From a virus: DNA of 45,951 nt. The position numbers and the translations under genes are program-made. Where the stretch lies: IMG/VR virus record IMGVR_UViG_3300032294_003070, positions 1-45,951 of that record; one strand, given 5' to 3'. How positions within the stretch are numbered: the stretch's first letter is position 1; every line of letters begins with the position of its first letter. This document shows positions 39,154 to 45,951 of this stretch, in pieces. The notes under the pieces are model-generated. The model did not search any database and was not told the DNA's origin. It saw only the letters and a program-made list of their open reading frames with translations.

Positions 39154-39771
39154 TTAACTCCATTCTAAGATTTGTTTGTTAACCTTGATAAGTTGCTTCT
39201 TCAAAAACTCCTGCATCAACAATTTGAAATCACCGTACCAACCCACCTTACCTTTCTCTGTGAATACCAAATTATTGTTAGCATTCTTAATCTGCAACTG
39301 ACCCTTACCAAGTGCACCAACTCCCAAGATGGATATGTCAAGTTCCCATAAGAAAAACACCTTAATATCACTTATTATAACCATACCTTCGGTGATGGCA
39401 TAACTCACGAAAACATAGATTAATTCCTTATCCGTGGTGTCGAATAGTTTCTTAATCTTTTGAACCGAGGTTAGATTCGGCATGGAAAATTCCGAATTGA
39501 TGTCGTGAGTCTTGGGGTCAATGTAATATGACACACCATTCGATACAAGAGTAACGTCCTCGATAGATTTCTTACTCCTCGGTGCTCTCTTCTCAGATAT
39601 CAACTCACTGGTTGAATTGAACAATATCTCAGCAACCTTACTCTCAATTAAGTCACCAACAGTTCTCTGTTGACCACCTTCGATTAATACGAAATTCTCT
39701 AACTGTTCATCCAACAACTCCTTAATATGTTGTTTGATTGGATTTACAGGTAATTTTATTTCTTTATCCAT
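39154..39771 (-). CDS. Hypothetical protein from a leaderless promoter (205 aa)
   Basis: 205 aa, not recognised. It is rich in strand-type segments in the second half (DVTLVSNGVSYYIDPKTHD; ITEGMVIISDIKVFFLWEL; LDISILGVGALGKGQLQI) and resembles a small nuclease-like fold, but no catalytic set is certain (D/E-x-K around YIDPKTHD is possible). TATATTTG ends exactly 4 nt before its ATG, with TTTG 20 nt further upstream inside the previous terminator's T run. Confidence 0.7.
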   Translation of the reverse strand: MDKEIKLPVNPIKQHIKELLDEQLENFVLIEGGQQRTVGDLIESKVAEILFNSTSELISEKRAPRSKKSIEDVTLVSNGVSYYIDPKTHDINSEFSMPNLTSVQKIKKLFDTTDKELIYVFVSYAITEGMVIISDIKVFFLWELDISILGVGALGKGQLQIKNANNNLVFTEKGKVGWYGDFKLLMQEFLKKQLIKVNKQILEWS

Positions 39772-39775
39772 TCTG

Positions 39776-39807
39776 CAAATATATAAAATATTATTGACAA
39801 AAACAAA
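39776..39807 (-). promoter_or_regulatory. Leaderless promoter fused to a terminator
   Basis: Minus strand TTTG (39807-39804), 20 nt, TATATTTG (39783-39776), 4 nt to the ATG at 39771. The -33 TTTG is part of the T run of the 39807-39828 terminator. Confidence 0.75.
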
Positions 39808-39828
39808 ACCCCACTTATTGGTGGGGTT
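39807..39828 (-). terminator. Intrinsic terminator sharing its T run with a promoter
   Basis: AACCCCAC/GTGGGGTT with a 6-nt loop, then TTTTGTTTTTG on the minus strand. It ends the 39833-40303 gene 4 nt after its stop. Confidence 0.85.
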
Positions 39829-39832
39829 CTGA

Positions 39833-40303
39833 TTAGTTTAACATCAAGTCCGATAAACCATCTATCTGTATCTCACAAGCCAAATAACTCTCATAATTCA
39901 AATAGGTAGGATTTTTCTTTGCAACAACAGTTACCTTACTATGTTCATCCTTAGATAACTTAACCGTTGAACAATACTTCTTCAACAGAGCGATGAACTT
40001 ATCAACACCCATATCCTCATCCCTATCCAATTCAGAAAATATGAACTTCATGGCCTTACTCCTCTGAATATAGTGGTCATCAACCAACTGAGTCAACGGA
40101 ATGTTTTTCGCTGACTCAGACATAAGACCAGTCTTAAAATACTTGCAATTGGTAATATCCCAAATCGGATTTCTGTTCCTAACAAAGAACTGTTTCAACT
40201 TGGTCTCATTATCTTTGACACTTCTATAACGTGTCAACAATACCTTAAAATCCTCCAAGGTCTCCTTAATGTTGGATAACTGATTGTAATTTAATGTTCT
40301 CAT
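39833..40303 (-). CDS. Hypothetical protein from a leaderless promoter (156 aa)
   Basis: 156 aa from MRTLNYNQ, not recognised. It is a helical, basic protein (LEDFKVLLTRYRSVKDNETKLKQFF) with a short strand end (VTVVAKKNPTYLNYESYLACEIQI). The ATG at 40303 is favoured over a GTG two codons upstream because TACCTTTG ends 5 nt before it. It has a promoter and terminator of its own, so it is a single-gene unit. Confidence 0.7.
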   Translation of the reverse strand: MRTLNYNQLSNIKETLEDFKVLLTRYRSVKDNETKLKQFFVRNRNPIWDITNCKYFKTGLMSESAKNIPLTQLVDDHYIQRSKAMKFIFSELDRDEDMGVDKFIALLKKYCSTVKLSKDEHSKVTVVAKKNPTYLNYESYLACEIQIDGLSDLMLN

Positions 40304-40308
40304 AATCA

Positions 40309-40339
40309 CAAAGGTAAACCAGTTTAATTAAACGGCAAA
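40309..40339 (-). promoter_or_regulatory. Leaderless promoter fused to a terminator
   Basis: Minus strand TTTG (40339-40336), 19 nt, TACCTTTG (40316-40309), 5 nt to the ATG at 40303. The -33 element sits in the T run of the 40342-40369 terminator. Confidence 0.7.
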
Positions 40340-40341
40340 AT

Positions 40342-40369
40342 AAAACCCCACCGTTGAGGGTGGGGTTTT
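40342..40369 (-). terminator. Intrinsic terminator sharing its T run with a promoter
   Basis: AAAACCCCACC/GGTGGGGTTTT (11 bp, 6-nt loop), then ATTTTG on the minus strand. It ends the 40373-40990 gene 3 nt after the stop. Confidence 0.85.
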
Positions 40370-40372
40370 ATA

Positions 40373-40990
40373 TTAAAAATTTTTCATTTTTTTCTCACGA
40401 GCTTGTTCAGGACTCATTCCGTGTTTCTTTGTTTTCATGTGACTAATGACAACATCTCTGATTCCGAGTTTGATTGCCGTACTATAAGCACTTGGATTAC
40501 CTCTACTAAAACTACTAATTGAGTCATATTTTTCAGATTCTTTTAGAACTAATTCCATGGTCCATTTAGCCGTTGGTTTTTCCAAAGAATAAAATTTTAC
40601 AGTCAATCTTGCCTTTGTTATTAAATCAATGATTAAACTTTCCATCAAAATTTTACTCATGGAAGTATGAATAAACACACTTGGTAGTATTTCTTTGATT
40701 GAGGATGGTTTGTTTCGATATGACTCTTTGAAGTCATCCTTACTTGTTTTTAGAGTTTCACCAAACCCTTTGATGATGTCTTCCATGAAATAATCACCAT
40801 ATTTTGCCGATAATAGGTCGGTAGCAAATCTAACAAAGTTTTTTGTCAAATCACCCTCATCATATACGACTTTGAGGTCTTCATCTAAATTTAATGCTTG
40901 TGAGATGGGATTGTTTGAAACCTCGAAAGCATCTTCCCCACGTTTGCTCTGAATTTTGTTAATTAACTCTACTAAATTATTTTTTTCCAT
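40373..40990 (-). CDS. Hypothetical protein with phage 'AYSxAxxxGxxD' motif (205 aa)
   Basis: 205 aa. The first 130 residues are helical without a known domain. The end has KWTMELVLKESEKYDS-ISSFSRGNPSAYSTAIKLG-IRDVVISHM, a pattern (W-T/K-E, F-x-x-G-(N/S)-x-x-A-Y, A-x-x-x-G, H-M) found as a short DNA-binding-type module in many phage nucleases and helicases. A DNA-binding role is therefore likely, but catalytic residues are not seen. An ATATTTATAA box is 18 nt upstream, and a terminator follows. Confidence 0.65.
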   Translation of the reverse strand: MEKNNLVELINKIQSKRGEDAFEVSNNPISQALNLDEDLKVVYDEGDLTKNFVRFATDLLSAKYGDYFMEDIIKGFGETLKTSKDDFKESYRNKPSSIKEILPSVFIHTSMSKILMESLIIDLITKARLTVKFYSLEKPTAKWTMELVLKESEKYDSISSFSRGNPSAYSTAIKLGIRDVVISHMKTKKHGMSPEQAREKKMKNF

Positions 40991-41008
40991 ATTTATATTT
41001 TTATATTA

Positions 41009-41018
41009 TTATAAATAT
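41009..41018 (-). promoter_or_regulatory. RTATTTATWW box
   Basis: Minus strand ATATTTATAA, 18 nt before the ATG at 40990. Confidence 0.35.
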
Positions 41019-41063
41019 ACCATAATTATGGAATTACGTAAAGTTTTTCTGTAAATTATTTTA

Positions 41064-41483
41064 TTATTTTTTTGGTGGAACTCTTCCTGGTAATAAATTA
41101 TGTTCTAATATAAAATTATTCACATCATTTTCTAACTCATCGTAATCCAATTCCAAAAATGGTTTTTGAACAAAGTATGACTCGTTAATTTTGTTAGTAA
41201 GTTTCCTGTCAGTATAATAATATGATTCCATTTTTTCTTCTGAATTCATCCGTGAGTTTTCTCTTTCTCTAATGTCGTAAAGAGAATTCTTACCACGAGA
41301 ATCATAATAAAACTTGCCCACTTTGACATAACAGTGGTCTAATGATTCTGCAAAATGCGCGTTATAGTCATCCACATAATGTCCGTAGATTACACAATAC
41401 TTACATTTGACATCGTTCTCATTTAGTGTCGAGTATAGTAATGCCGCAAAGTAGTGGCAGTGTCCTGCTTGATAGTTATTCAT
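41064..41483 (-). CDS. Papain/transglutaminase-like small protein (139 aa)
   Basis: 139 aa. GHCHYFAALLY (residues 7-17) offers C9 at the start of a helix, DHCYVKV (49-55) offers H50 at the start of a strand, and YYDSRG (59-64) offers D61. This C-H-D order and spacing resembles transglutaminase/papain-fold enzymes. No signal peptide is seen. It could be a protease, a deamidase or an inactive fold. It is 6 nt behind the helicase gene and shares its leaderless promoter. Confidence 0.6.
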   Translation of the reverse strand: MNNYQAGHCHYFAALLYSTLNENDVKCKYCVIYGHYVDDYNAHFAESLDHCYVKVGKFYYDSRGKNSLYDIRERENSRMNSEEKMESYYYTDRKLTNKINESYFVQKPFLELDYDELENDVNNFILEHNLLPGRVPPKK

Positions 41484-41489
41484 GTATAA

Positions 41490-44261
41490 TTACTTATTTC
41501 TTTTGTCCCACCCATTCAATAATGGCATATGGGAGAATACAGTTTTTTTATGTCCATTAGCACAAACCCACGCAAAATCATCAGGATGATTCTCTAAGAA
41601 TTCTTTACGTGTGGTAAACTTTTTAGCCCTTTCTATTATTTCTGATAATGAACGATTTCGATTACGGGATTTTTCTAAAGAGTCGAGTAAATTCATAGAG
41701 TTGAGTCTTTCAAGAATTCTTTTATGGTTAGAGTATTTGGAATACCACTCAGTATAGTTTATTGATTCATCTATGGACTTCTTAATTCTTTTTAATTTAT
41801 CTTCGTCTTTGAGAAACTCCATAGGAACTTTATCACCCCATTTTGAGATAATTTTATCATACCACGTATCTTTACCTCTATGAAACAGTGCGCGGTATTT
41901 TTTATTATGTTCCTTATCTGTTTCTCTCGCACTATTAGGATAGGTTTCTGATGTTAAATTATCAAAAAACTCTTGTAACACCTCATCTGAATATGCTCGT
42001 GTACGAAGCTCAACCAAATGTTTAGTGTATTTTTCTATGAGAACTTTGTCTTGGGTTGAATACAAACTTTGTAGGATAGCATAATAAGGTTTTTTTCTTG
42101 TATCTCTTTTATTTTTACAATCTAATAATTTCTTGAAATCCTCTTCGGTTTTATTTCTGTGATGTTTGTGCCAAATGTTATATTTTTTCAAAAGATTATC
42201 GTGTATACCCAAATCCCTAGCCATTTGAATTGGGTGACTGTGTGATGAAATATTAAATTCTGAAAATGGTTTGTCTTGGTATTGAGCATATAATTGCTCT
42301 ATTTTTTCTTCATCATATGTCTCTCTATAATCGGATGCTCTACCAATAGAATTATTAGTGAGGTCAGAGTAAACTTTATCCCAATATATTCTCAAAGTTT
42401 TATCCGCATTAATATCTTTATCAATTTCTGAAGTAATTGGAGATTTTTTGGCGGAACCTAAAACAGTTTTTTCTTCAGATTCTGTGGTTTCTTTACCAAA
42501 ATTGTGTGAGTTGTGACCAAGAATAAAATTGTTGGCAACTCGAAGCATGGTTGGGATTTCACTGGAATCTGGGTTCACAGGGATATAAACAATTAAGTTT
42601 TTATCTTGGTACTTTCTTTGTCCTCTACCTACACCTTGAGTTGCTGTAATTTCACTCCCCATGTCGTAAAGAGGAATAAAACCGTCAGTTTTAGGTGCAT
42701 CAATACCTGTAATAACCCAAGGAGTACCCACCATAATAGATTTACTACCGTTGTTAAATTTTTTTGCAGAATCCAATCCATCTTCTCTGAAAGCTCTAAT
42801 CACTTCGAAATCTTCAGGTATTACTTTGAATTCTTTGAGAATATTAATCATTTTGATTGCATCTTCAGTGTCTGAACGATAATTAGTAACTAAAAGAGGG
42901 TGATTACGATTGTCCTCATTGATGGATTTTACTAAGCAAACAATTCCACGTAATAACCTTCCCCTAATTTCCACAGAATAGTTCTCGTTGAATAATGTTT
43001 CAATTGTAGAATTTTTTTCTATTGCGGTCATTAATTCATGATTGAATGAAACCTCAACAGTTTTGAAATGAATGGGACAACTTCTTCCCTCTTGGATTGT
43101 TTGAGTTGGAAAAATTTCAACAGCTACAACACCAAAATATTGTTCATCATCATTATAGATTTTGTTAATATTAGTATCTTGACCTCTTCTTCTTTCCGTT
43201 GCAGTGAAAGAAACAAGTGGAGAGTCTATCGGTTCAGAAATAACCTGTACTTTGGTGGATGATTTATTACCCGTTACTTCTTGTGATTCATCAATAATAC
43301 GTCCTACATTTTTATAAGTTTCATATGCTAGTTCAGATGCAATTTTATTGAACTTCTTATTAAAAAGACCCGCACTCATTTTATTTACATAAAATGCCGC
43401 TCTTTGTGTGAATTGGATATGTTGTCTGATAATATTATCAAGTTCATTATCAGATGCAGAAATATTTACAATTCCCTGTTCGATTTGTCCCTTTACATTT
43501 TTAGTTTCTGAACAAACAACATACCTTTTAATTTGACCATGATACATAGTGTCTGACGCATACTCTGAATGTTTCAATGCTAACTGTTTAGTAGCTGGAA
43601 TATTATGAGTATAATATACTATCGTTTTTTTATCCGTAAACGTATTCCATTTGTGAGGACCTGCATACATCAAAAATCCTTTTCCGTAACCACAAGGAAT
43701 AATTACACGAATTTTGGATTCGATTTCTAATGATTCAGAAATTTGTTCAGTCACAACCCCTTGACTACCTAATGTTTGTAAATCACCTAAGTTTTTGTTT
43801 TCAGAAAAACCTAAAACAAGATTTGTTGCTTTAATTAAAGAATCATTCCACTTTTCTTTTATTGTGTCTAACCAAATACTTTTAGGACCAATATAAAATT
43901 CAGTCCCATATTCTTTGATTTTTTTTATGTCTCGGTATACCCATTTCATTTCCTTCATATCTTCCTTGAAAAGAGCATCCATCTTGAACACAATTTGGTT
44001 AGCCTCTAATTGAGATATACCCACAGGAAGATATTTTCGGTCGGATTTGAAACCAAAATGAGGAATAGTCTGTAGTTGTTTTCCACGAGTAGGGGTTGCT
44101 TGAGACATGGCGGTAAGAACATCTTCTTTTGTAATTCCAGATTTACCAATAAAATCATCTCCTTCGTAACAAATTTCAGAGTATGACCAAGCATAACAAT
44201 TTGTAAAATATTGGTTGAGTTCTTTATCATAACCCAATCCATCAACTAATAATTTTTCCAT
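41490..44261 (-). CDS. SF2 (DEAD/DEAH-type) helicase
   Basis: 923 aa from MEKLLVDG. Motifs in order: PCGYGKG (189-195, motif I with a Gly where Thr/Ser is usual), DESQ (324-327, motif II), SFTAT (351-355, motif III), VGTPWVITGID (motif V) and QGVGRGQR (motif VI). About 350 residues of basic C-terminus follow, with short repeat-like segments (KNKRDTRKKPYYAIL) that may bind DNA. Likely roles are replication, recombination or transcription-linked remodelling. The start is fixed by TATCTTTG ending 4 nt before this ATG; five in-frame codons upstream lie in the promoter itself. Confidence 0.85.
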   Translation of the reverse strand: MEKLLVDGLGYDKELNQYFTNCYAWSYSEICYEGDDFIGKSGITKEDVLTAMSQATPTRGKQLQTIPHFGFKSDRKYLPVGISQLEANQIVFKMDALFKEDMKEMKWVYRDIKKIKEYGTEFYIGPKSIWLDTIKEKWNDSLIKATNLVLGFSENKNLGDLQTLGSQGVVTEQISESLEIESKIRVIIPCGYGKGFLMYAGPHKWNTFTDKKTIVYYTHNIPATKQLALKHSEYASDTMYHGQIKRYVVCSETKNVKGQIEQGIVNISASDNELDNIIRQHIQFTQRAAFYVNKMSAGLFNKKFNKIASELAYETYKNVGRIIDESQEVTGNKSSTKVQVISEPIDSPLVSFTATERRRGQDTNINKIYNDDEQYFGVVAVEIFPTQTIQEGRSCPIHFKTVEVSFNHELMTAIEKNSTIETLFNENYSVEIRGRLLRGIVCLVKSINEDNRNHPLLVTNYRSDTEDAIKMINILKEFKVIPEDFEVIRAFREDGLDSAKKFNNGSKSIMVGTPWVITGIDAPKTDGFIPLYDMGSEITATQGVGRGQRKYQDKNLIVYIPVNPDSSEIPTMLRVANNFILGHNSHNFGKETTESEEKTVLGSAKKSPITSEIDKDINADKTLRIYWDKVYSDLTNNSIGRASDYRETYDEEKIEQLYAQYQDKPFSEFNISSHSHPIQMARDLGIHDNLLKKYNIWHKHHRNKTEEDFKKLLDCKNKRDTRKKPYYAILQSLYSTQDKVLIEKYTKHLVELRTRAYSDEVLQEFFDNLTSETYPNSARETDKEHNKKYRALFHRGKDTWYDKIISKWGDKVPMEFLKDEDKLKRIKKSIDESINYTEWYSKYSNHKRILERLNSMNLLDSLEKSRNRNRSLSEIIERAKKFTTRKEFLENHPDDFAWVCANGHKKTVFSHMPLLNGWDKRNK

Positions 44262-44265
44262 ACCA

Positions 44266-44297
44266 CAAAGATACACACCTCATTCGAATCTACCAAA
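44266..44297 (-). promoter_or_regulatory. Leaderless promoter fused to a terminator
   Basis: Minus strand TTTG (44297-44294), 20 nt, TATCTTTG (44273-44266), 4 nt to the ATG at 44261. The -33 TTTG closes the T run of the 44302-44327 terminator. Confidence 0.75.
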
Positions 44298-44301
44298 TAA
44301 A

Positions 44302-44327
44302 AAAAGTCCCACTATTGTGAGACTTTT
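44302..44327 (-). terminator. Intrinsic terminator overlapping the gp46-like gene end
   Basis: AAAAGTCTCAC/GTGGGACTTTT (11 bp, one G-T pair, 4-nt loop), then TTTATTTG on the minus strand. The left arm codes for the last residues of the gene. Confidence 0.8.
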
Positions 44328-45951
44328 GATACATTATCAGTTTTTGTAATATGAACCACGTTATCTGCCCAATTGGATATAAGTGGGTTGTGACTGATTA
44401 CAAAGATTTTCTCAAAATAATCTTTCAATTTCATGAAAAAATCTCCCACCATTTCCAAATTATCGTTTGAAACCTTACCCCACGTCTCATCGTAAACTGA
44501 TATGTTTGGTTTTGGAAGTGAACATACCTTAGCGAGTACCGCTCTGATAGCCAACGCTCCAACGGTTTTCTCATATCCTGAACCTGCGGTCATTGGTTTT
44601 TCAATACCTGTTCCGTTGTCAATCATGATGAAGTCAACCTCATTCTTGTCGTTAATACGAATCTCCAAGTTGAAGAAACAAGAGTCCTGAAGTAATCTCT
44701 GAAGTTCAGAGTTAATCAAAGGTAACATTGTCTTCATAATAATCTTAGCAATTCCGTTCTTACCGAAGACATCTAAGTAAATCTTATAAATCTTCTCACG
44801 TTCGAACTCTTCGGCTATCTTGAGGATGGTCTCATTGTTCTTCTCAATACGAGAGTTTAGGTTTTCAATTTGATTCGCGTTAGTTGTTTGAGTTCTTTCA
44901 TAACCTCTCTTCTCTCCAATCAAATCTTCGATTCTCATACCCGCTTTAACCAACTGACCTTCAATCTCATTGTTCTTTTTAATCTTATCCTGAACCTCCT
45001 CATAACGTTTTAGTTTGTCTTCAGATTGTTCCAATTTAAGATTGTTTGCTTCAAAGGTCGCCTCATATTTTTCTTTAATGAGTTTTGCTCTTTCGTATTC
45101 ATCGAAATCTTTCTTAAGTTGAGTGAAAGATTCTTCTTTCTTTTCAAGACCTTCAATTTCTTTTTTGAATTCCTTAACAAGTTTTTTATACCCTTCAAGT
45201 TGGTCAATCTTTTTCTTGGTCAACTCAGCCTCCATCAACTTGATTCCGCAGTGTTCACACTGAATTCCATCACCATATTTTTCAATAAGGTCTTGGATTT
45301 CTTCCACCTTGTTCTCACAGGTTACCTGTTCAGCAAAACGAGATTTGATAACTTCTTTAACCGCATCGTGTCTGTCTTCGTGGTAGAACTCTTTGGGTTC
45401 AACAATTTTAACTTCGTCAATCTGTCCTTTGATTCTTTTTCCGATGGTTCGGTACTCATCAATCTGACCTTTGAGTCTTTCAGGGTTCAAGATAACCAAC
45501 TCTTGGTCCAAGTCCGTGTATTTGGATTTCAACAAGTTATCTTTGTATTCCTGACCCTTTTGAAGACGACTATCAACATCTTTTATCTTTTCAGTTGCTT
45601 CTTCGATTTCAATACTAAGTCTTTGGATTTCCTCTTTTGAGGTACTGATATCCTGTCTTAACGATTCAGTGTTATATACATTGGACATCATTCCTTTCGA
45701 GAACTCAGAATAGATTTCTTTACCTGTTTCTTCTTTCTTTTTAAGGAACTCTAACCCCAAGAATCTACTTAACACCTGACCACGAGCCGTTGGTTTTGCT
45801 TCCAACAAGTCTTCAAGGTTTGATGCGGTAGTCACAATGGTCATTAGAAAGTCATCCATGTCACCAATTGATGTCTTGATAAAGTTCTCAGTCTCACGTC
45901 TTTGCTCCCCTGTAAAGTTCTGTAATTGACCATCAGATAGCTTCTTGAAGA
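44312..45951 (-). CDS. gp46/SbcC/Rad50-like recombination nuclease subunit (5' end cut by the window)
   Basis: At least 545 residues; the frame stays open to the last base, so the N-terminal Walker A part is outside the window. In the visible part, two long coiled coils flank a CEHC zinc hook (in GIQCEHCGIKL). The C-terminal half has the ABC-type signature region (MTAGSGYEKTVGALAIRAVL), Walker B (PNISVYDETW) and the H loop (IFVISHN). In T4, gp46 works with the gp47 nuclease to process DNA ends for recombination and host-DNA degradation. Position 45859 has an internal Met that should not be taken as the start. A terminator and the helicase's promoter follow its stop. Confidence 0.92.
   Translation of the reverse strand, partial: FKKLSDGQLQNFTGEQRRETENFIKTSIGDMDDFLMTIVTTASNLEDLLEAKPTARGQVLSRFLGLEFLKKKEETGKEIYSEFSKGMMSNVYNTESLRQDISTSKEEIQRLSIEIEEATEKIKDVDSRLQKGQEYKDNLLKSKYTDLDQELVILNPERLKGQIDEYRTIGKRIKGQIDEVKIVEPKEFYHEDRHDAVKEVIKSRFAEQVTCENKVEEIQDLIEKYGDGIQCEHCGIKLMEAELTKKKIDQLEGYKKLVKEFKKEIEGLEKKEESFTQLKKDFDEYERAKLIKEKYEATFEANNLKLEQSEDKLKRYEEVQDKIKKNNEIEGQLVKAGMRIEDLIGEKRGYERTQTTNANQIENLNSRIEKNNETILKIAEEFEREKIYKIYLDVFGKNGIAKIIMKTMLPLINSELQRLLQDSCFFNLEIRINDKNEVDFIMIDNGTGIEKPMTAGSGYEKTVGALAIRAVLAKVCSLPKPNISVYDETWGKVSNDNLEMVGDFFMKLKDYFEKIFVISHNPLISNWADNVVHITKTDNVSKVSQ

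Noticed and set aside
1-45951. Recoded stop codons, as in some large phages
   Set aside because: TAG, TAA and TGA all end plausible genes (for example TAG at 11775 and 12837, TGA at 1634), and no gene needs read-through.

Overview
The window looks like part of a large tailed-phage genome (T4-like in several parts) infecting a Bacteroidota host. Phage evidence: three S74-type collagen-like fibre proteins, an amidase endolysin with overlapping spanin-like genes, a gp46/SbcC-type nuclease subunit, a DUF3310 protein, a LAGLIDADG homing endonuclease, two DNA methyltransferases, many short overlapping genes and almost no intergenic DNA. Host evidence: promoters of the Bacteroidota form TTTG-N20-TANNTTTG, almost no Shine-Dalgarno sites, a compact RpoD-like sigma factor of Bacteroidota type, and a Bacteroidota histone-H1-like protein. 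The standard bacterial code fits throughout.

Layout. 1-1526: protein-free DNA holding, on the minus strand, an initiator-type tRNA, four phage/host-type promoters and a roughly 800-nt hairpin-rich region that I read as a giant ornate non-coding RNA (GOLLD/ROOL-like candidate). 1527-9713: small enzymes and accessory proteins (Nudix, DUF192, cobalamin adenosyltransferase, DHH phosphoesterase, methyltransferase, nucleotidyltransferase, APS-kinase-like, DUF3310). 9741-14476: proteins with T4-like head-targeting N-termini, including a 'WCTA' protein and two adjacent HExxH metallopeptidase-like proteins. 14473-21231: three collagen-like fibres with S74 chaperone domains. 21353-31586: redox proteins, a PcfJ-like protein, a second 'WCT' protein with leucine-rich repeats, a Dam-type methylase, a homing endonuclease with a small companion, DnaJ, a histone-H1-like protein and small unknowns. 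31626-37178: charged probable virion proteins and the lysis cassette. 37246-45951: sigma factor, MSMEG_6728/endonuclease-V-like protein, leaderless early-type genes, SF2 helicase and the gp46-like nuclease subunit, cut by the window edge.

Regulation. Two promoter classes can be read. The first is TTTG-N19/20-TANNTTTG, which in protein genes ends 4-5 nt before the ATG and so implies leaderless mRNAs. The second is an RTATTTATWW box upstream of mainly virion-type genes. Both classes are repeatedly fused to the intrinsic terminator of the preceding gene, giving compact stop/restart modules. The phage's own sigma factor, with a shrunken region 3, is a candidate reader of one class.

All functional names are from motif reading; no database search was run.
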